The notes under the pieces: generated by a model
Seen by the model: only the letters and a program-made list of their open reading frames with translations
The model's database searches: none
What the model was told of the DNA's origin: nothing
Made by a program: the position numbers and the translations under genes
Shown here: in pieces, positions 11,795 through 21,900 of the stretch
Layout of the letters: every line of letters starts with the position of its first letter
Numbering within the stretch: position 1 is the first letter of the stretch
Source of the DNA: Salvia splendens
Taxonomy: Eukaryota; Streptophyta; Magnoliopsida; Lamiales; Lamiaceae
Direction: 5' to 3'
Length of the DNA stretch: 64,000 nucleotides
Assembly: GCF_004379255.2 (NCBI RefSeq)
Contig: NC_056051.1
Coordinates: 26,963,267 to 27,027,266 of the forward strand

Positions 11795-13309
11795 GTTGTC
11801 ATCCCATTGGGCTTGCAAAGAAGGGTTGAGAGTTTGCTTCAGGAACATCTTGCGGAACAAGCTTAAACTCCAAAAAAGGCGGTCAGATTTCAAACGAAAT
11901 GGAGTCCAGCAATCCAGTTGAAAATGCTGATACTGCTGAACATGCAGACCCATTTCTTGATGCTTCTGTCATGGAGAAGGTTTTGCAAAGACGGAGCTTG
12001 CGATTGCGTAATATGCAAAGAACTTGGCAGGTATGCATTGGTATGCATTTCATTTGAATGTTGATGAATTGTAACTTATTCATTTTTTGGTGCAACATCA
12101 CTCGAATTAACTAGGTTCACGAATTGCATTACTAACATGACCTTATAAAATATGTTTGACATCCTTATAGCTACAGTTTTATTTTATACTCTACTAAGAT
12201 ATAAGTGCTTGTAACAATTGATTAGCAAATCAGCCTTTATGTCAAAATTATATTATGTTTTTTACGTCTCAAGTCAGTTAATTATTTTCTCAACACAGGA
12301 ATCACCTGAAGGAAGACGAATGCTGGATTTTAGGAAATCTCTCCCTGCATTTAGGGAGAAGGAAAGGCTCCTTCAAGAAATTGTGAAGAATCAGGTTAAG
12401 TTCTTGATTCTTTGTGAAATTGTTAGTATCAGTAGAATTGTGATCAATGGGATTTTATTGTGACTAGAAAAGGATTGACGGAACGTTGAAGATCGAGAAT
12501 CGCAACTTGAACTTCAAGAATTATGATATTCATTGGTCAAGTTGTTTTAACTTTCTTAATTTATAATTACATATGTCAGTTCCCAAATTTTCTTGTAAAC
12601 AATAGGTTGTGGTGATTTCTGGAGAGACTGGTTGTGGTAAGACCACTCAACTCCCTCAATATATTTTGGAGGCAAATATAGAGTCTGGCAGGGGAGCATT
12701 TTGTAACATAATCTGTACGCAGCCCCGAAGAATATCAGCAATGACTGTCGCAGAAAGAGTTTCTGCTGAGCGGGGAGAGCATCTTGGTGAATCAGTAGGC
12801 TTGCTATCTGTTTCTTCTTAATTTAATTCTAGTTTCAGTTTAAGTGGTGTATCTACCTTCTGAGTTAAGTCAATTATGAATGGATAATTTCCAGTTGTCA
12901 CAGCTTCTTTTCTTTTAGTTTCTTTATTTAAATAATAATTTATGATTTTCATGTTAGATTGGATATAAAGTGCGATTAGAGGGAATGAAAGGCAAGAATA
13001 CACATTTGCTTTTCTGTACCACTGGAATTTTGCTCCGAAGGCTCTTGAGCGATAGAAACCTAGATGGTGTAACACATATTTTTGTTGATGAAATTCATGA
13101 GCGAGGCATGAATGAAGGTGCGCCCTTATATGTACACAAATTTGATCATCTGTTTTATTACAGCTTATAAGTGTTATATTCCCGACATGCTGCTCCATTT
13201 TCCAGATTTCTTGTTGATTGTCTTAAAGGATCTTCTTCCACGACGACGGGATTTGAGATTAATCTTGATGAGTGCCACTCTGAGTGCTGATCTATTTTCT
13301 AATTATTTC

Positions 13310-13741
13310 TGTTGGGATTAGATGAATGAGGCGTTGAGGATTAAGAACTTGGAGATTTCGAATCTTGAAGAGAATTTCCTTCTTGGAATATTGGAATGGA
13401 ATTGTGTAAAAGCTATTGTACAAAGCTAACTAAAAGATTAGCTATTTAACAAACTAACGGCTATTTTTAATCCTACGGCTAGGATTAAATCTTGACTACC
13501 AACCAGATCTAATGGCTGTTAAAACGAGTTGTCATAGCAGCCGAGCTCTTCTTCATGTTTTGATCTTTCTCTCCAGATCACGGAGCTGCCGAGCTTGTTG
13601 CCGAACTGCCGAACTACCGAACTTGCGAACTGGCGAACTTGCGAACTGGCGAACTTGCCGAACTTGCCGAACTCGGTGCGCGAACTGCCGAGCTATCACA
13701 ATCTACCAACAAATTGCAACTGAGCAATTAATGTCTTCACA
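13310..13741 (-). repeat. Copia 3' LTR (left copy)
   Basis: 432 bp, identical to the right copy except for one T/C difference near 13411. It contains a short internal tandem array built on GCGAACTGGCGAACTT and GCCGAACT units (about 13585-13690). The open frame at 13512-13874 is a by-product of this repeat and has no known domain. Confidence 0.95.
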
Positions 13742-13752
13742 AATCTCCACCT

Positions 13753-16700
13753 TCATTGACCAGTTGGAATTGTGGCTCTCTGCAAGCCAACCAACTCCAA
13801 ACAAAACTCAAATTTCTCTCTTGTCAACGGCTTTGTCAGCATATCCGCAGGGTTCTCCTTTGTATCCACCTTGAACAATCTGACCCTACCTTTCTCCACC
13901 TCTTCTCTCACAAAATGTAGCCGCACATCTATGTGCTTGCTACGTTCGTGGAATACCTGGTGCCTCGCTAAACACAATGCACCGTTGTTATCACACCCTA
14001 TGGGAATGACTTGCTGCTTTACCCCAAAATCTGCAGCTATCCCTCTCAACCAAAAACTTTCTTTAACCGCAGACGTAAGGGCAATATACTCGGCCTCGGT
14101 TGTGGACAATGCCACCACATCTTGCAACATTGACTTCCAACTCACAGCCGAACCATACAAGGTGAAAATGTATCCGGACTGAGACCTCCTTGTATCAACA
14201 TTGCCTGCGAAATCACTATCACAGAACCCCATCAACACCTCAGTCTCTTTTCCAGCATCAGCTTTGAACAAGATCCCAATATCTCCAGCTCCCTTGAGAT
14301 ATCTGAGTATCCATCTTAAAGCCAGCCAATGCTCCTTTCCATGGTTGCTCATGAATCTGCTTGTGCAGCTTATTGCTTGAGCCACATCTGGCCTGGTTCC
14401 AATCATTGCATACATAACACTCCCTACAATGTTTGCATACGGGATAGCTTCCATTTCCTGCCTTTCTTCCTCTGTCTTCGGTGATTGCTCCATTGATAGC
14501 CTGAAATGCTGTGCTAATGGAGTCTTTGTCAGTTTAGTATCCTCCATCCTAAACCTCTTGACGACTCTGGAAATATAGTCAGTTTGATTCAACCACAACT
14601 CTCCTTTCTGCCTGTTTCTGACTATATTCATACCCAGAATTCGTTTGGCTCCACCTAGGTCCTTCATATCAAATGCAGACCCCAGATCATCCTTCACCTT
14701 CTGTACTTCTTGCTGCGAGGCTCCTGCCACCAACATATCATCCACGTACAGAAGTAAATAAGCAACAGTAACACCTTTCCTCTTCTTTATGTACACACAC
14801 TCATCATACTTGGACCTCACAAACCCATTCTTGAGTACATGGTCATCAAATTTTTTATGCCATTGCCTACTAGCTTGCTTGAGACCATATATGCTCTTCT
14901 TGAGCAGACACACCTTGTCTTCCATCCCTGGCTTAATGAACCCCTCAGGCTGAGACATGTAGATAGTTTCCTCCAAGTCTCCATGCAAGAATGCTGTTCT
15001 TACATCCAATTGCTCGAGTTCCCAGTTCATTCTTGTCACCACAGCCAAGAGAATCCTAATTGATGTGTGCTTGACTACGGGTGAGAACACCTCATTGTAG
15101 TCCACCCCATATTCCTGAGTGAATCCTCTGGCTACCAACCTAGCCTTGAACCTTATTTGTTCATTATCAGCGGACTCAATCTTTTTCTTGAAAAGCCATT
15201 TGCAGCTGACTAATTTTCTGCCCTCCACCTTATCTACCAGGATCCAAGTCCCATTCTTGATGAGGGAATCTATCTCCTCAATCATAGCCTTTAACCATCT
15301 GTCTTTTTCTTTGCAATTCATGGCCTCTGCATAAGAGCCAGGCTCTGCAAAGTCTAATTCTTCAGCCACACAGAGAGCAAAGTACAACATCTCTGCATCT
15401 GCAAATCTGCTTGGTGGCCTTACATTCTGCCTTCTTGTCCTGTCTCTTGCTAGTTGATAATCTCTCAGGTTAGTTTCTCCAGCTACAGTTACTGGAGTAT
15501 CTCCATCAGAGCCTTCAGATTCTGATGAGTCATCCATTCCCCCAACCTCAACACTAGCACCAGGCACAGAAGTTTCAGCATTCCCAGATGGCTTTTCGGT
15601 TTTCTTGAAGGGCAGCTCAGTCTCAGTGAACACCACATCTCTGCTCACAACTACCTTCTGCATTCCAGGCTCCAAGCACCAGAGTCTATAGCCTTTTACC
15701 CCAGATTGATAGCCCAACATCACACATCTTAAAGCTCTTGCATCTAACTTTGTTTGCTTCATATAGGCATATGCTTTACACCCAAAAATCTTGAGTTGTG
15801 AGTAATCTCCATAACTTCCATACCATCTCAAGTCCGGAGTGTCACTTTTAATGCTAGAGGAAGGGCATTTATTTATTAATTTGACAGCAGTGGACACAGC
15901 CTCTGCCCAAAACCTTTTCTCCATACCCGAGGTGAACAACATGCACCTTACCCTCTCCATAATAGTTCTATTAGCCCGCTCCGCTACACCATTCTGCTGG
16001 GGATTTAAGGGGACGGTTCTATGCCTCTTAATGCCCCTAGACTGACAAAAGGTCTCAAACTCTTTAGATAGGAACTCCAAACCATTGTCAGTCCTTAAGC
16101 ACTTGACTGCACAGCCTTTCTCTTTCTCCACAATTAGGCACCACTCCCTAAACTTGGAGAAAGCCTCTGACTTCTCCTTTAGTATGTAAACCCACATCTT
16201 TCTAGAGTAGTCATCTATTACTGTCATGTAATATCTCCCTCCCCCAACAGATAGAACCGGAGAAGGCCCCCACAAGTCGCTGTGCACATAATCAAGTGGG
16301 GCAGTGGAGGTGTGTTTACCTTTCTGATATAAAAGCTTCTTGGCTTTGCTCAGGATGCATTCTTCACATGGTTTGCCGGATCTTTCTTCAGATCCTTCAA
16401 TCACATCCCTTTTCATCAGTTCTTTAATGCTCCTATCAGCTGGATGCCCAAGCCTTAAATGCCAAAGCTCCATAGACCCTGACTTCACTGCATTTGCCTG
16501 AGCAGCATCTCTGACAGCAGATCCACATAGATAATACAAGCTGCCATTTCTTTTGCCTCTAAGCACCAAACTTCCACTTCTCCTGACTTCCATTGCCCCA
16601 TTAACAGAACCAAAAGAGCAGCCCTTCTTTTCAAGGGACCCCAAAGATATCAGATTACGTTTTACTTCAGGTATGTATCTGACATTACTCAAGATCATAG

Positions 16701-17712
16701 TGGAGTTATCTTCAAGCTTGAATCGAACACTCCCAATTCCTTTAACCTGGCACACTTGGTTGTTGCCCAACACCACAGTCCCTTGTGCCCCTGAAATCTC
16801 TTCAAATAGCTCAACACTGGGACACATGTGAAAACTACATCCGGAATCAAGAATCCATGATCCTACTCCCGGCCATTCCATCACATTCAAGGCATGAGTG
16901 GTCTCTTGCTCCTCAACACAATCGGAGCTGGGCTTGGGGTTGTCACCTTCTTGGGCTTGCTTCCGCTTCCAAGCGAAGCAATCTTTCTTGAGATGCCCCG
17001 GCTTCTTGCACCAATGGCAAGAGCGTGTCTCTTTCTGGCCGCTCCCATTAAACTTGGGGGCTTCCTTGTCCTTCTTGAATCCCCTTTTTCCCTTGAACTT
17101 TTTGATAGTCAAGCTCTCGGGGACTACCTGAGTTCCTTGGTCCCCATTCTTCTGCAATTCCTTTGATCTGAGGGCCGACTGAACCTGTAGCAAAGTCACA
17201 GTCCCCTCCCTTCCAAACAGAATTGCATCCCGCATCTGATCGTATGTTTTAGGCAGGGCATTCAATAGGAGTATGGCCTTATCCTCTTCCCCGATGGTGA
17301 CGTCGATGTTCTCAAGATCATCGATTGCCTTTCCGAAATCTTCCAATTGCTCCAAAATATTATTCTCCTCACTAAAGCGGTATGAATACAGCCGCTGCTT
17401 CATAAAAAGTCGATTGGCAAGGGATTTTGTCATGTACAACTCCTCGCACTTCTCAAGAATTCCGATCGCCGTAGTCTCCTTTGAAACTTCTCGCAAGACC
17501 TTGTCTCCGAGAGATAACACTACCACGCTATGCGCTTTAGCAAGTACCTCAGCTCGCTTCTGTTTTGATCTCTCATCGAGAACTACTTCCGGATCATCTT
17601 TGTTGAGTGCATCCGCCAACCCTTGCTGGATTAGCAACGCCTTGATCTTCATTCTCCACAAACCGAAATCATTTTTTCCGGTAAACTTTTCTGCTTCAAA
17701 TCGCGAAGCCAT
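13753..17712 (-). CDS. Copia gag-pol polyprotein (intact)
   Basis: One open frame of 1319 residues. Gag-like region first (about 1-225, with the DFGLWRMKIKALLIQQGL start typical of TNT1/Tork-like Copia). Then a zinc knuckle CHWCKKPGHLKKDC (about 232-245), aspartic protease with LDSGCSFHM (about 288-296), the GAG-pre-integrase HLRLGHPADRS (about 419), the integrase core with HSDLWGPSP and a DNGLEF/E motif, reverse transcriptase with YVDDMLVAG, and RNase H with DSDFAGNVDTRRS near the end. It makes the capsid and enzymes for copying the element through RNA. The start ATG lies 84 bp inside the right LTR, which is the normal position. Every catalytic motif I looked for is present and there is no stop or frameshift. 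The lineage is Tork-like by my reading, and a phylogeny of the RT would be needed to settle it. Confidence 0.95.
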   Translation of the reverse strand: MASRFEAEKFTGKNDFGLWRMKIKALLIQQGLADALNKDDPEVVLDERSKQKRAEVLAKAHSVVVLSLGDKVLREVSKETTAIGILEKCEELYMTKSLANRLFMKQRLYSYRFSEENNILEQLEDFGKAIDDLENIDVTIGEEDKAILLLNALPKTYDQMRDAILFGREGTVTLLQVQSALRSKELQKNGDQGTQVVPESLTIKKFKGKRGFKKDKEAPKFNGSGQKETRSCHWCKKPGHLKKDCFAWKRKQAQEGDNPKPSSDCVEEQETTHALNVMEWPGVGSWILDSGCSFHMCPSVELFEEISGAQGTVVLGNNQVCQVKGIGSVRFKLEDNSTMILSNVRYIPEVKRNLISLGSLEKKGCSFGSVNGAMEVRRSGSLVLRGKRNGSLYYLCGSAVRDAAQANAVKSGSMELWHLRLGHPADRSIKELMKRDVIEGSEERSGKPCEECILSKAKKLLYQKGKHTSTAPLDYVHSDLWGPSPVLSVGGGRYYMTVIDDYSRKMWVYILKEKSEAFSKFREWCLIVEKEKGCAVKCLRTDNGLEFLSKEFETFCQSRGIKRHRTVPLNPQQNGVAERANRTIMERVRCMLFTSGMEKRFWAEAVSTAVKLINKCPSSSIKSDTPDLRWYGSYGDYSQLKIFGCKAYAYMKQTKLDARALRCVMLGYQSGVKGYRLWCLEPGMQKVVVSRDVVFTETELPFKKTEKPSGNAETSVPGASVEVGGMDDSSESEGSDGDTPVTVAGETNLRDYQLARDRTRRQNVRPPSRFADAEMLYFALCVAEELDFAEPGSYAEAMNCKEKDRWLKAMIEEIDSLIKNGTWILVDKVEGRKLVSCKWLFKKKIESADNEQIRFKARLVARGFTQEYGVDYNEVFSPVVKHTSIRILLAVVTRMNWELEQLDVRTAFLHGDLEETIYMSQPEGFIKPGMEDKVCLLKKSIYGLKQASRQWHKKFDDHVLKNGFVRSKYDECVYIKKRKGVTVAYLLLYVDDMLVAGASQQEVQKVKDDLGSAFDMKDLGGAKRILGMNIVRNRQKGELWLNQTDYISRVVKRFRMEDTKLTKTPLAQHFRLSMEQSPKTEEERQEMEAIPYANIVGSVMYAMIGTRPDVAQAISCTSRFMSNHGKEHWLALRWILRYLKGAGDIGILFKADAGKETEVLMGFCDSDFAGNVDTRRSQSGYIFTLYGSAVSWKSMLQDVVALSTTEAEYIALTSAVKESFWLRGIAADFGVKQQVIPIGCDNNGALCLARHQVFHERSKHIDVRLHFVREEVEKGRVRLFKVDTKENPADMLTKPLTREKFEFCLELVGLQRATIPTGQ

Positions 17713-17795
17713 TGAAATCGATTTTAGGGCTTGATCGATTCACCACTGGAGCTTTCCTTCTGGACGCCTCTCCGATTCCCACAGACGGCGCCACT

Positions 17796-18227
17796 TGTTG
17801 GGATTAGATGAATGAGGCGTTGAGGATTAAGAACTTGGAGATTTCGAATCTTGAAGAGAATTTCCTTCTTGGAATATTGGAATGGAATTGTGTAAAAGCT
17901 ACTGTACAAAGCTAACTAAAAGATTAGCTATTTAACAAACTAACGGCTATTTTTAATCCTACGGCTAGGATTAAATCTTGACTACCAACCAGATCTAATG
18001 GCTGTTAAAACGAGTTGTCATAGCAGCCGAGCTCTTCTTCATGTTTTGATCTTTCTCTCCAGATCACGGAGCTGCCGAGCTTGTTGCCGAACTGCCGAAC
18101 TACCGAACTTGCGAACTGGCGAACTTGCGAACTGGCGAACTTGCCGAACTTGCCGAACTCGGTGCGCGAACTGCCGAGCTATCACAATCTACCAACAAAT
18201 TGCAACTGAGCAATTAATGTCTTCACA
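17796..18227 (-). repeat. Copia 5' LTR (right copy)
   Basis: 432 bp and the promoter-bearing LTR for minus-strand transcription. It is followed, in element orientation, by a TGGCGCCGTCTGTGGG-type primer-binding segment (about 17776-17792) and then the gag start at 17712. Confidence 0.95.
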
Positions 18228-18606
18228 ATTTCGGTGGAGCACCTATGATTCATATTCCTGTAAGTTCAAATAGGAGTTGCCTAAAACTTATGAATTTGCG
18301 GTGTTAGATCCTGCAATAGAGTCTTGTTTGGTACTTGACCATGTCTTTGGATAGGAAATCAGTTTTTGGGTTTAGTATTGGACTTAATCTGCAACGGTCG
18401 TGACGGATGTTTGTGTTTATGCATTAAATACCCTTTGAAGAGCAAGTTTTATATGGGTGCAGGGCTTCACTTATCCCGTGAGAGTCTGTTTTCTGGAAGA
18501 TATACTGGAAATGACGGGATATAAGATAAGCTTCGGAAGACACAAAGACAACTTGCACCACAGAACTATAGCGCTAGAGAGTACAACAGTCGTTATGGTA
18601 CTGGAT

Positions 18607-18971
18607 GCATCATTGTCCTCAATGCATGCAAAGAAGAACATTAAAAGTAAAGGGATAAAATACTCCCCCAAACTTGGCATGATGTCCATAGTGCATTCGG
18701 GTGGGAGGGCGGGTGTATCTCCAATTGTAGGTGTACTCTCTCATAAGCTCCAATGTAAGCCCTTTCTCCATGTTGCTCCTACACAAACAACAAACAAAAA
18801 CAAAACACACAAAAAGAACACTCAATTCAAAATAAATGTTGGAGGAAAGAATTGAGCAAACAAAACCTCCAACATATGAAACCAAAAGATAAAAGAAAGA
18901 TAAAAACTTGGGTTGCCTCCCAATCAGCGCCTTTGTTTATAGTCGTTGGTTCGACCTTCTTCATCCTTGGT
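18607..18971 (-). other. Truncated 3' untranslated region of the Athila element
   Basis: Between the break at 18606/18607 and the end of pol lies non-coding element sequence, including a TTGGGTTGCCTCCCAATCAG segment of the kind often found just downstream of pol in this group. No polypurine tract plus LTR start can be seen before the break. The short frames here (for example 18457-18855) mix helicase and element sequence. Confidence 0.7.
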
Positions 18972-21900
18972 CTACACTTTCGGATTCTCTAGTGTGACCA
19001 CCTCTTCTGTCTCCGTGCCACTTTCAACTCCAACATAGGCCTTCAAGCGTTGGCCATTCACCTTCCAAATGCTACCATTCTTCTGATCCCGAACATCCAC
19101 AGCACCATAGGGGTATACCTTGTGCACCACATAGGGACCCCACCATCTTGACTTGAGCTTGCCCGGAAACAGTCTAAGCCGAGAGTTGTACAAAAGGACC
19201 AGTTGTCCCTCATGGAATTGACGAGGCTTAATGGCTGCATCATGTACCCTCTTAGCACGCTCTTTGTAGAGATCAATGCTCTCATATGCATGAAGCCTAA
19301 ACTCATCCATCTCATTCATATCGCACATCCTCTTCTCGGCTGCAGCATCATAATCCAAATTAAGCTTTTGCAAAGCCCAAAAAGCTTTATGCTCAAGCTC
19401 TACCGGCAAATGGCAAGCCTTCCCAAATACCAATTTGTATGGTGAAGTTCCAATCGGGGTCTTATACGCCGTTCGATAGGCCCACAAAGCATCATCTAGC
19501 TTTTGAGCCCAATCCTTCCGAGACGGCCTTACAACTTTCTCAAGCACCCGCTTTATCTCACGATTGGAGACTTCAACTTGACCACTTGTTTGGGGATGAT
19601 AAGGGGTAACAACCTTGTGTTGGACACCATACTTTCCTAGGAGGTTTTCAAACAATTTGTTGCAAAAATGAGTTCCTCCATCACTGATAATGGCTCGTGG
19701 TGTCCCAAAGCGGTTAAAGATGTGATTCTTGATAAATTTCAACACCACTTTGGCATCATTGGTTGCCGAGGCCACTGCCTCTACCCACTTAGATACGTAG
19801 TCGACAGCAACGAGAATGTATTGCTGCCCATTAGACTTGGGAAACGGTCCCATGAAGTCTATTCCCCAAACATCGAAAAGTTCTACCTCGTGAATATTAT
19901 TCATCGGCATTTCATTCCTCCACGAGATATTGCCGGCTCTTTGGCAACTGTCACATCGTTCTACATAGGCTTTTGCATCCTTGAAGATCGATGGCCAAAA
20001 GAATCCGGACTGAAGCACTTTAAAAGCAGTTCGTCGTGCTCCAAAGTGGCCGCCATACAACGAATCATGGCATGCAGACAAAATCTGAAGGTGCTCATGC
20101 TCTCCAACGCACCTTCGAATCACTCCATCACTACAAATCCGGAAGAGAAACGGATCTTCCCAAACATATGTGCGGGTGTCACTCAAAAACTTCTTCTTTT
20201 GGTTAGATGACAACCCTTCTGGTATAATGCCCGTGACAAGGTAGTTTGCCAAATTGGCAAACCACGGCACATATGTTTCCCGAGCCTCCACTTGCAACAC
20301 TTGCTCGTCGGGAAATTTCTCATTTATCCTTTTCTTTCTTTCATCTTCCGTCTCTTCCAATCCCTCTAATCTAGACAGATGATCGGCTACCAAATTCTCG
20401 GTCCCCTTTTTGTCTTTGATTTCCACATCAAACTCTTGTAGTAAAAGGATCCACCTCACCAACCGAGGCTTTGCATCTTTCTTGTTCATCAAGTACTTGA
20501 TAGCCGAATGATCCGTAAACACTACCACCTTCGTGCCAAGTAAGTAAGCACGAAACTTCTCAAAAGCATACATTACTGCTAGCATTTCCTTCTCTGTCGT
20601 GGTGTAATTCAGTTGAGCTTCGTTGAGTACTTTGCTAGCATAGTAGACAGCGTGTAGAACCTTGTCTCTCCTTTGGCCTAGAACGGCCCCCACAGCATAG
20701 TCCGAAGCATCACACATCAGCTCAAACGGCTTTGACCAGTCGGGTGTGATAATAATAGGAGCTTCGACTAGCTTTTTCTTCAGCAATTCAAATGCCTCAA
20801 GGCATTTCCCATCAAAGACGAACTTGGCATCCTTTTCAAGCAAGTTGCAAAGTGGCTTTGCAATCTTTGAAAAATCCTTTATAAAACGTCGGTAGAATCC
20901 CGCATGTCCAAGGAAACTACGGATGCCCTTCACATTCGTTGGGGGAGGTAACTTTGAGATCACATCAATCTTCGCCTTATCCATCTCCAACCCCAACTCT
21001 GACACCTTGTGTCCCAACACTATGCCTTCCTTGACCATGAACTGACACTTTTCCCAATTGAGCACGAGATTTGATTCTTCACATCTTTGTAGGACCCGTC
21101 TCAAGTTTTCTAAGCAAAAGTCAAATGAGGATCCAAAGACGGAGAAATCATCCATGAAGATCTCCATGATGTCTTCATTCATATCAGAAAAAATTGCCAT
21201 CATGCAACGTTGGAATGTAGCCGGTGCATTACACAAACCAAAAGGCATCCGGCGGAAGGCATAAGTTCCAATAGGACATGTGAATGTCGTCTTTTCTTGA
21301 TCTTCCGGGGCAATTGCAATCTGATTGTACCCCGAATATCCATCTAGAAAGCAATAATGGGAATAACCCGCAATCCTATCGAGCAACTGATCCAGAAATG
21401 GCAACGGGAAGTGATCTTTTCTCGTCGCCGTATTCAACTTTCTATAATCCATGCAAACTCTCCATGAGTTCACCAATCGAGTTGCCAAAACCTCATTCTT
21501 CTCATTGACGGTCACGGTTATTCCCCCTTTCTTTGGTACACATTGTACCGGGCTAACCCACTCACTATCGGAAATGGGATAGATCATCCCATATTTCAGC
21601 AATTTCTTCACTTCTTTTTCAACCACTTCCTGCATAAGTGGGTTCAACCTCCTTTGTCTCTCTCTTACCGGCTTAGCTCCATCTTCCATCAAGATTTTAT
21701 GCATGCATATTGCGGGGCTAATTCCTTTGATGTCGGCAATGGACCAACCTAGAGCTTTCTTGTGTGACTTCAGTAGCTCTATCAACTTCAATTGCTCTTC
21801 ATCATTCAACATCGCCGATATCACAACCGGTAAAGATTCATCCTCACCAAGGAATGCGTATTTCAGATTTGTCGGGAGTGGCTTCAATTCTAGCTTTGGT

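Larger units (their letters stand above)
13310..18227 (-). mobile_element. Complete, young Ty1/Copia LTR retrotransposon
   Basis: The element is 4918 bp and starts TGTTGG and ends CTTCACA on the plus strand, with two 432-bp LTRs. A perfect 5-bp target duplication ATTTC flanks it (13305-13309 and 18228-18232). The second helicase copy at about 26957-26962 has this site unoccupied, which confirms the borders directly. The internal region encodes one uninterrupted gag-pol on the minus strand. A primer-binding-like stretch starting TGGCGCCGTCTG lies next to the right (5') LTR. I counted one substitution between the LTRs, so it inserted very recently. It is inserted antisense to the host gene and may still be autonomous. 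Confidence 0.95.
11795..18606 (+). pseudogene. DExH-box RNA helicase pseudogene, first part (split by Copia)
   Basis: Exons read as 11795-12030, 12299-12394, 12606-12794, 12958-13117, 13206-13309 joined to 18233-18259, and 18473-18606. The translation matches plant DExH helicases of the DHX36/DExH3 group: linker LQRRSLRLRNMQRTWQ, Walker [14 protein letters not shown], motif Ia TQPRRISAM, motif II DEIHERG, motif [14 protein letters not shown]. Such proteins are ATP-dependent RNA helicases. Damage: an in-frame TAA with a frame change at about 11864; a Copia element inside the exon carrying the SAT motif; a missing block of codons with a frame change near 18531; and an abrupt end at 18606, where Athila sequence begins. 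The N-terminal exons and the whole C-terminal half are absent. Apart from the damage the splice sites look good, so it decayed recently from a normal gene. Confidence 0.85.

Noticed and set aside
12818..13198. 126-residue minus-strand open frame, repeated almost exactly at 26471-26851
   Set aside because: It is antisense to helicase exons and introns, and it repeats only because the helicase segment is duplicated.
13512..13874. Arg/Cys-rich open frame in the Copia LTR (also 17998-18273)
   Set aside because: It comes from the GCGAACTT tandem units in the LTR, has no family match and is present in both LTRs.
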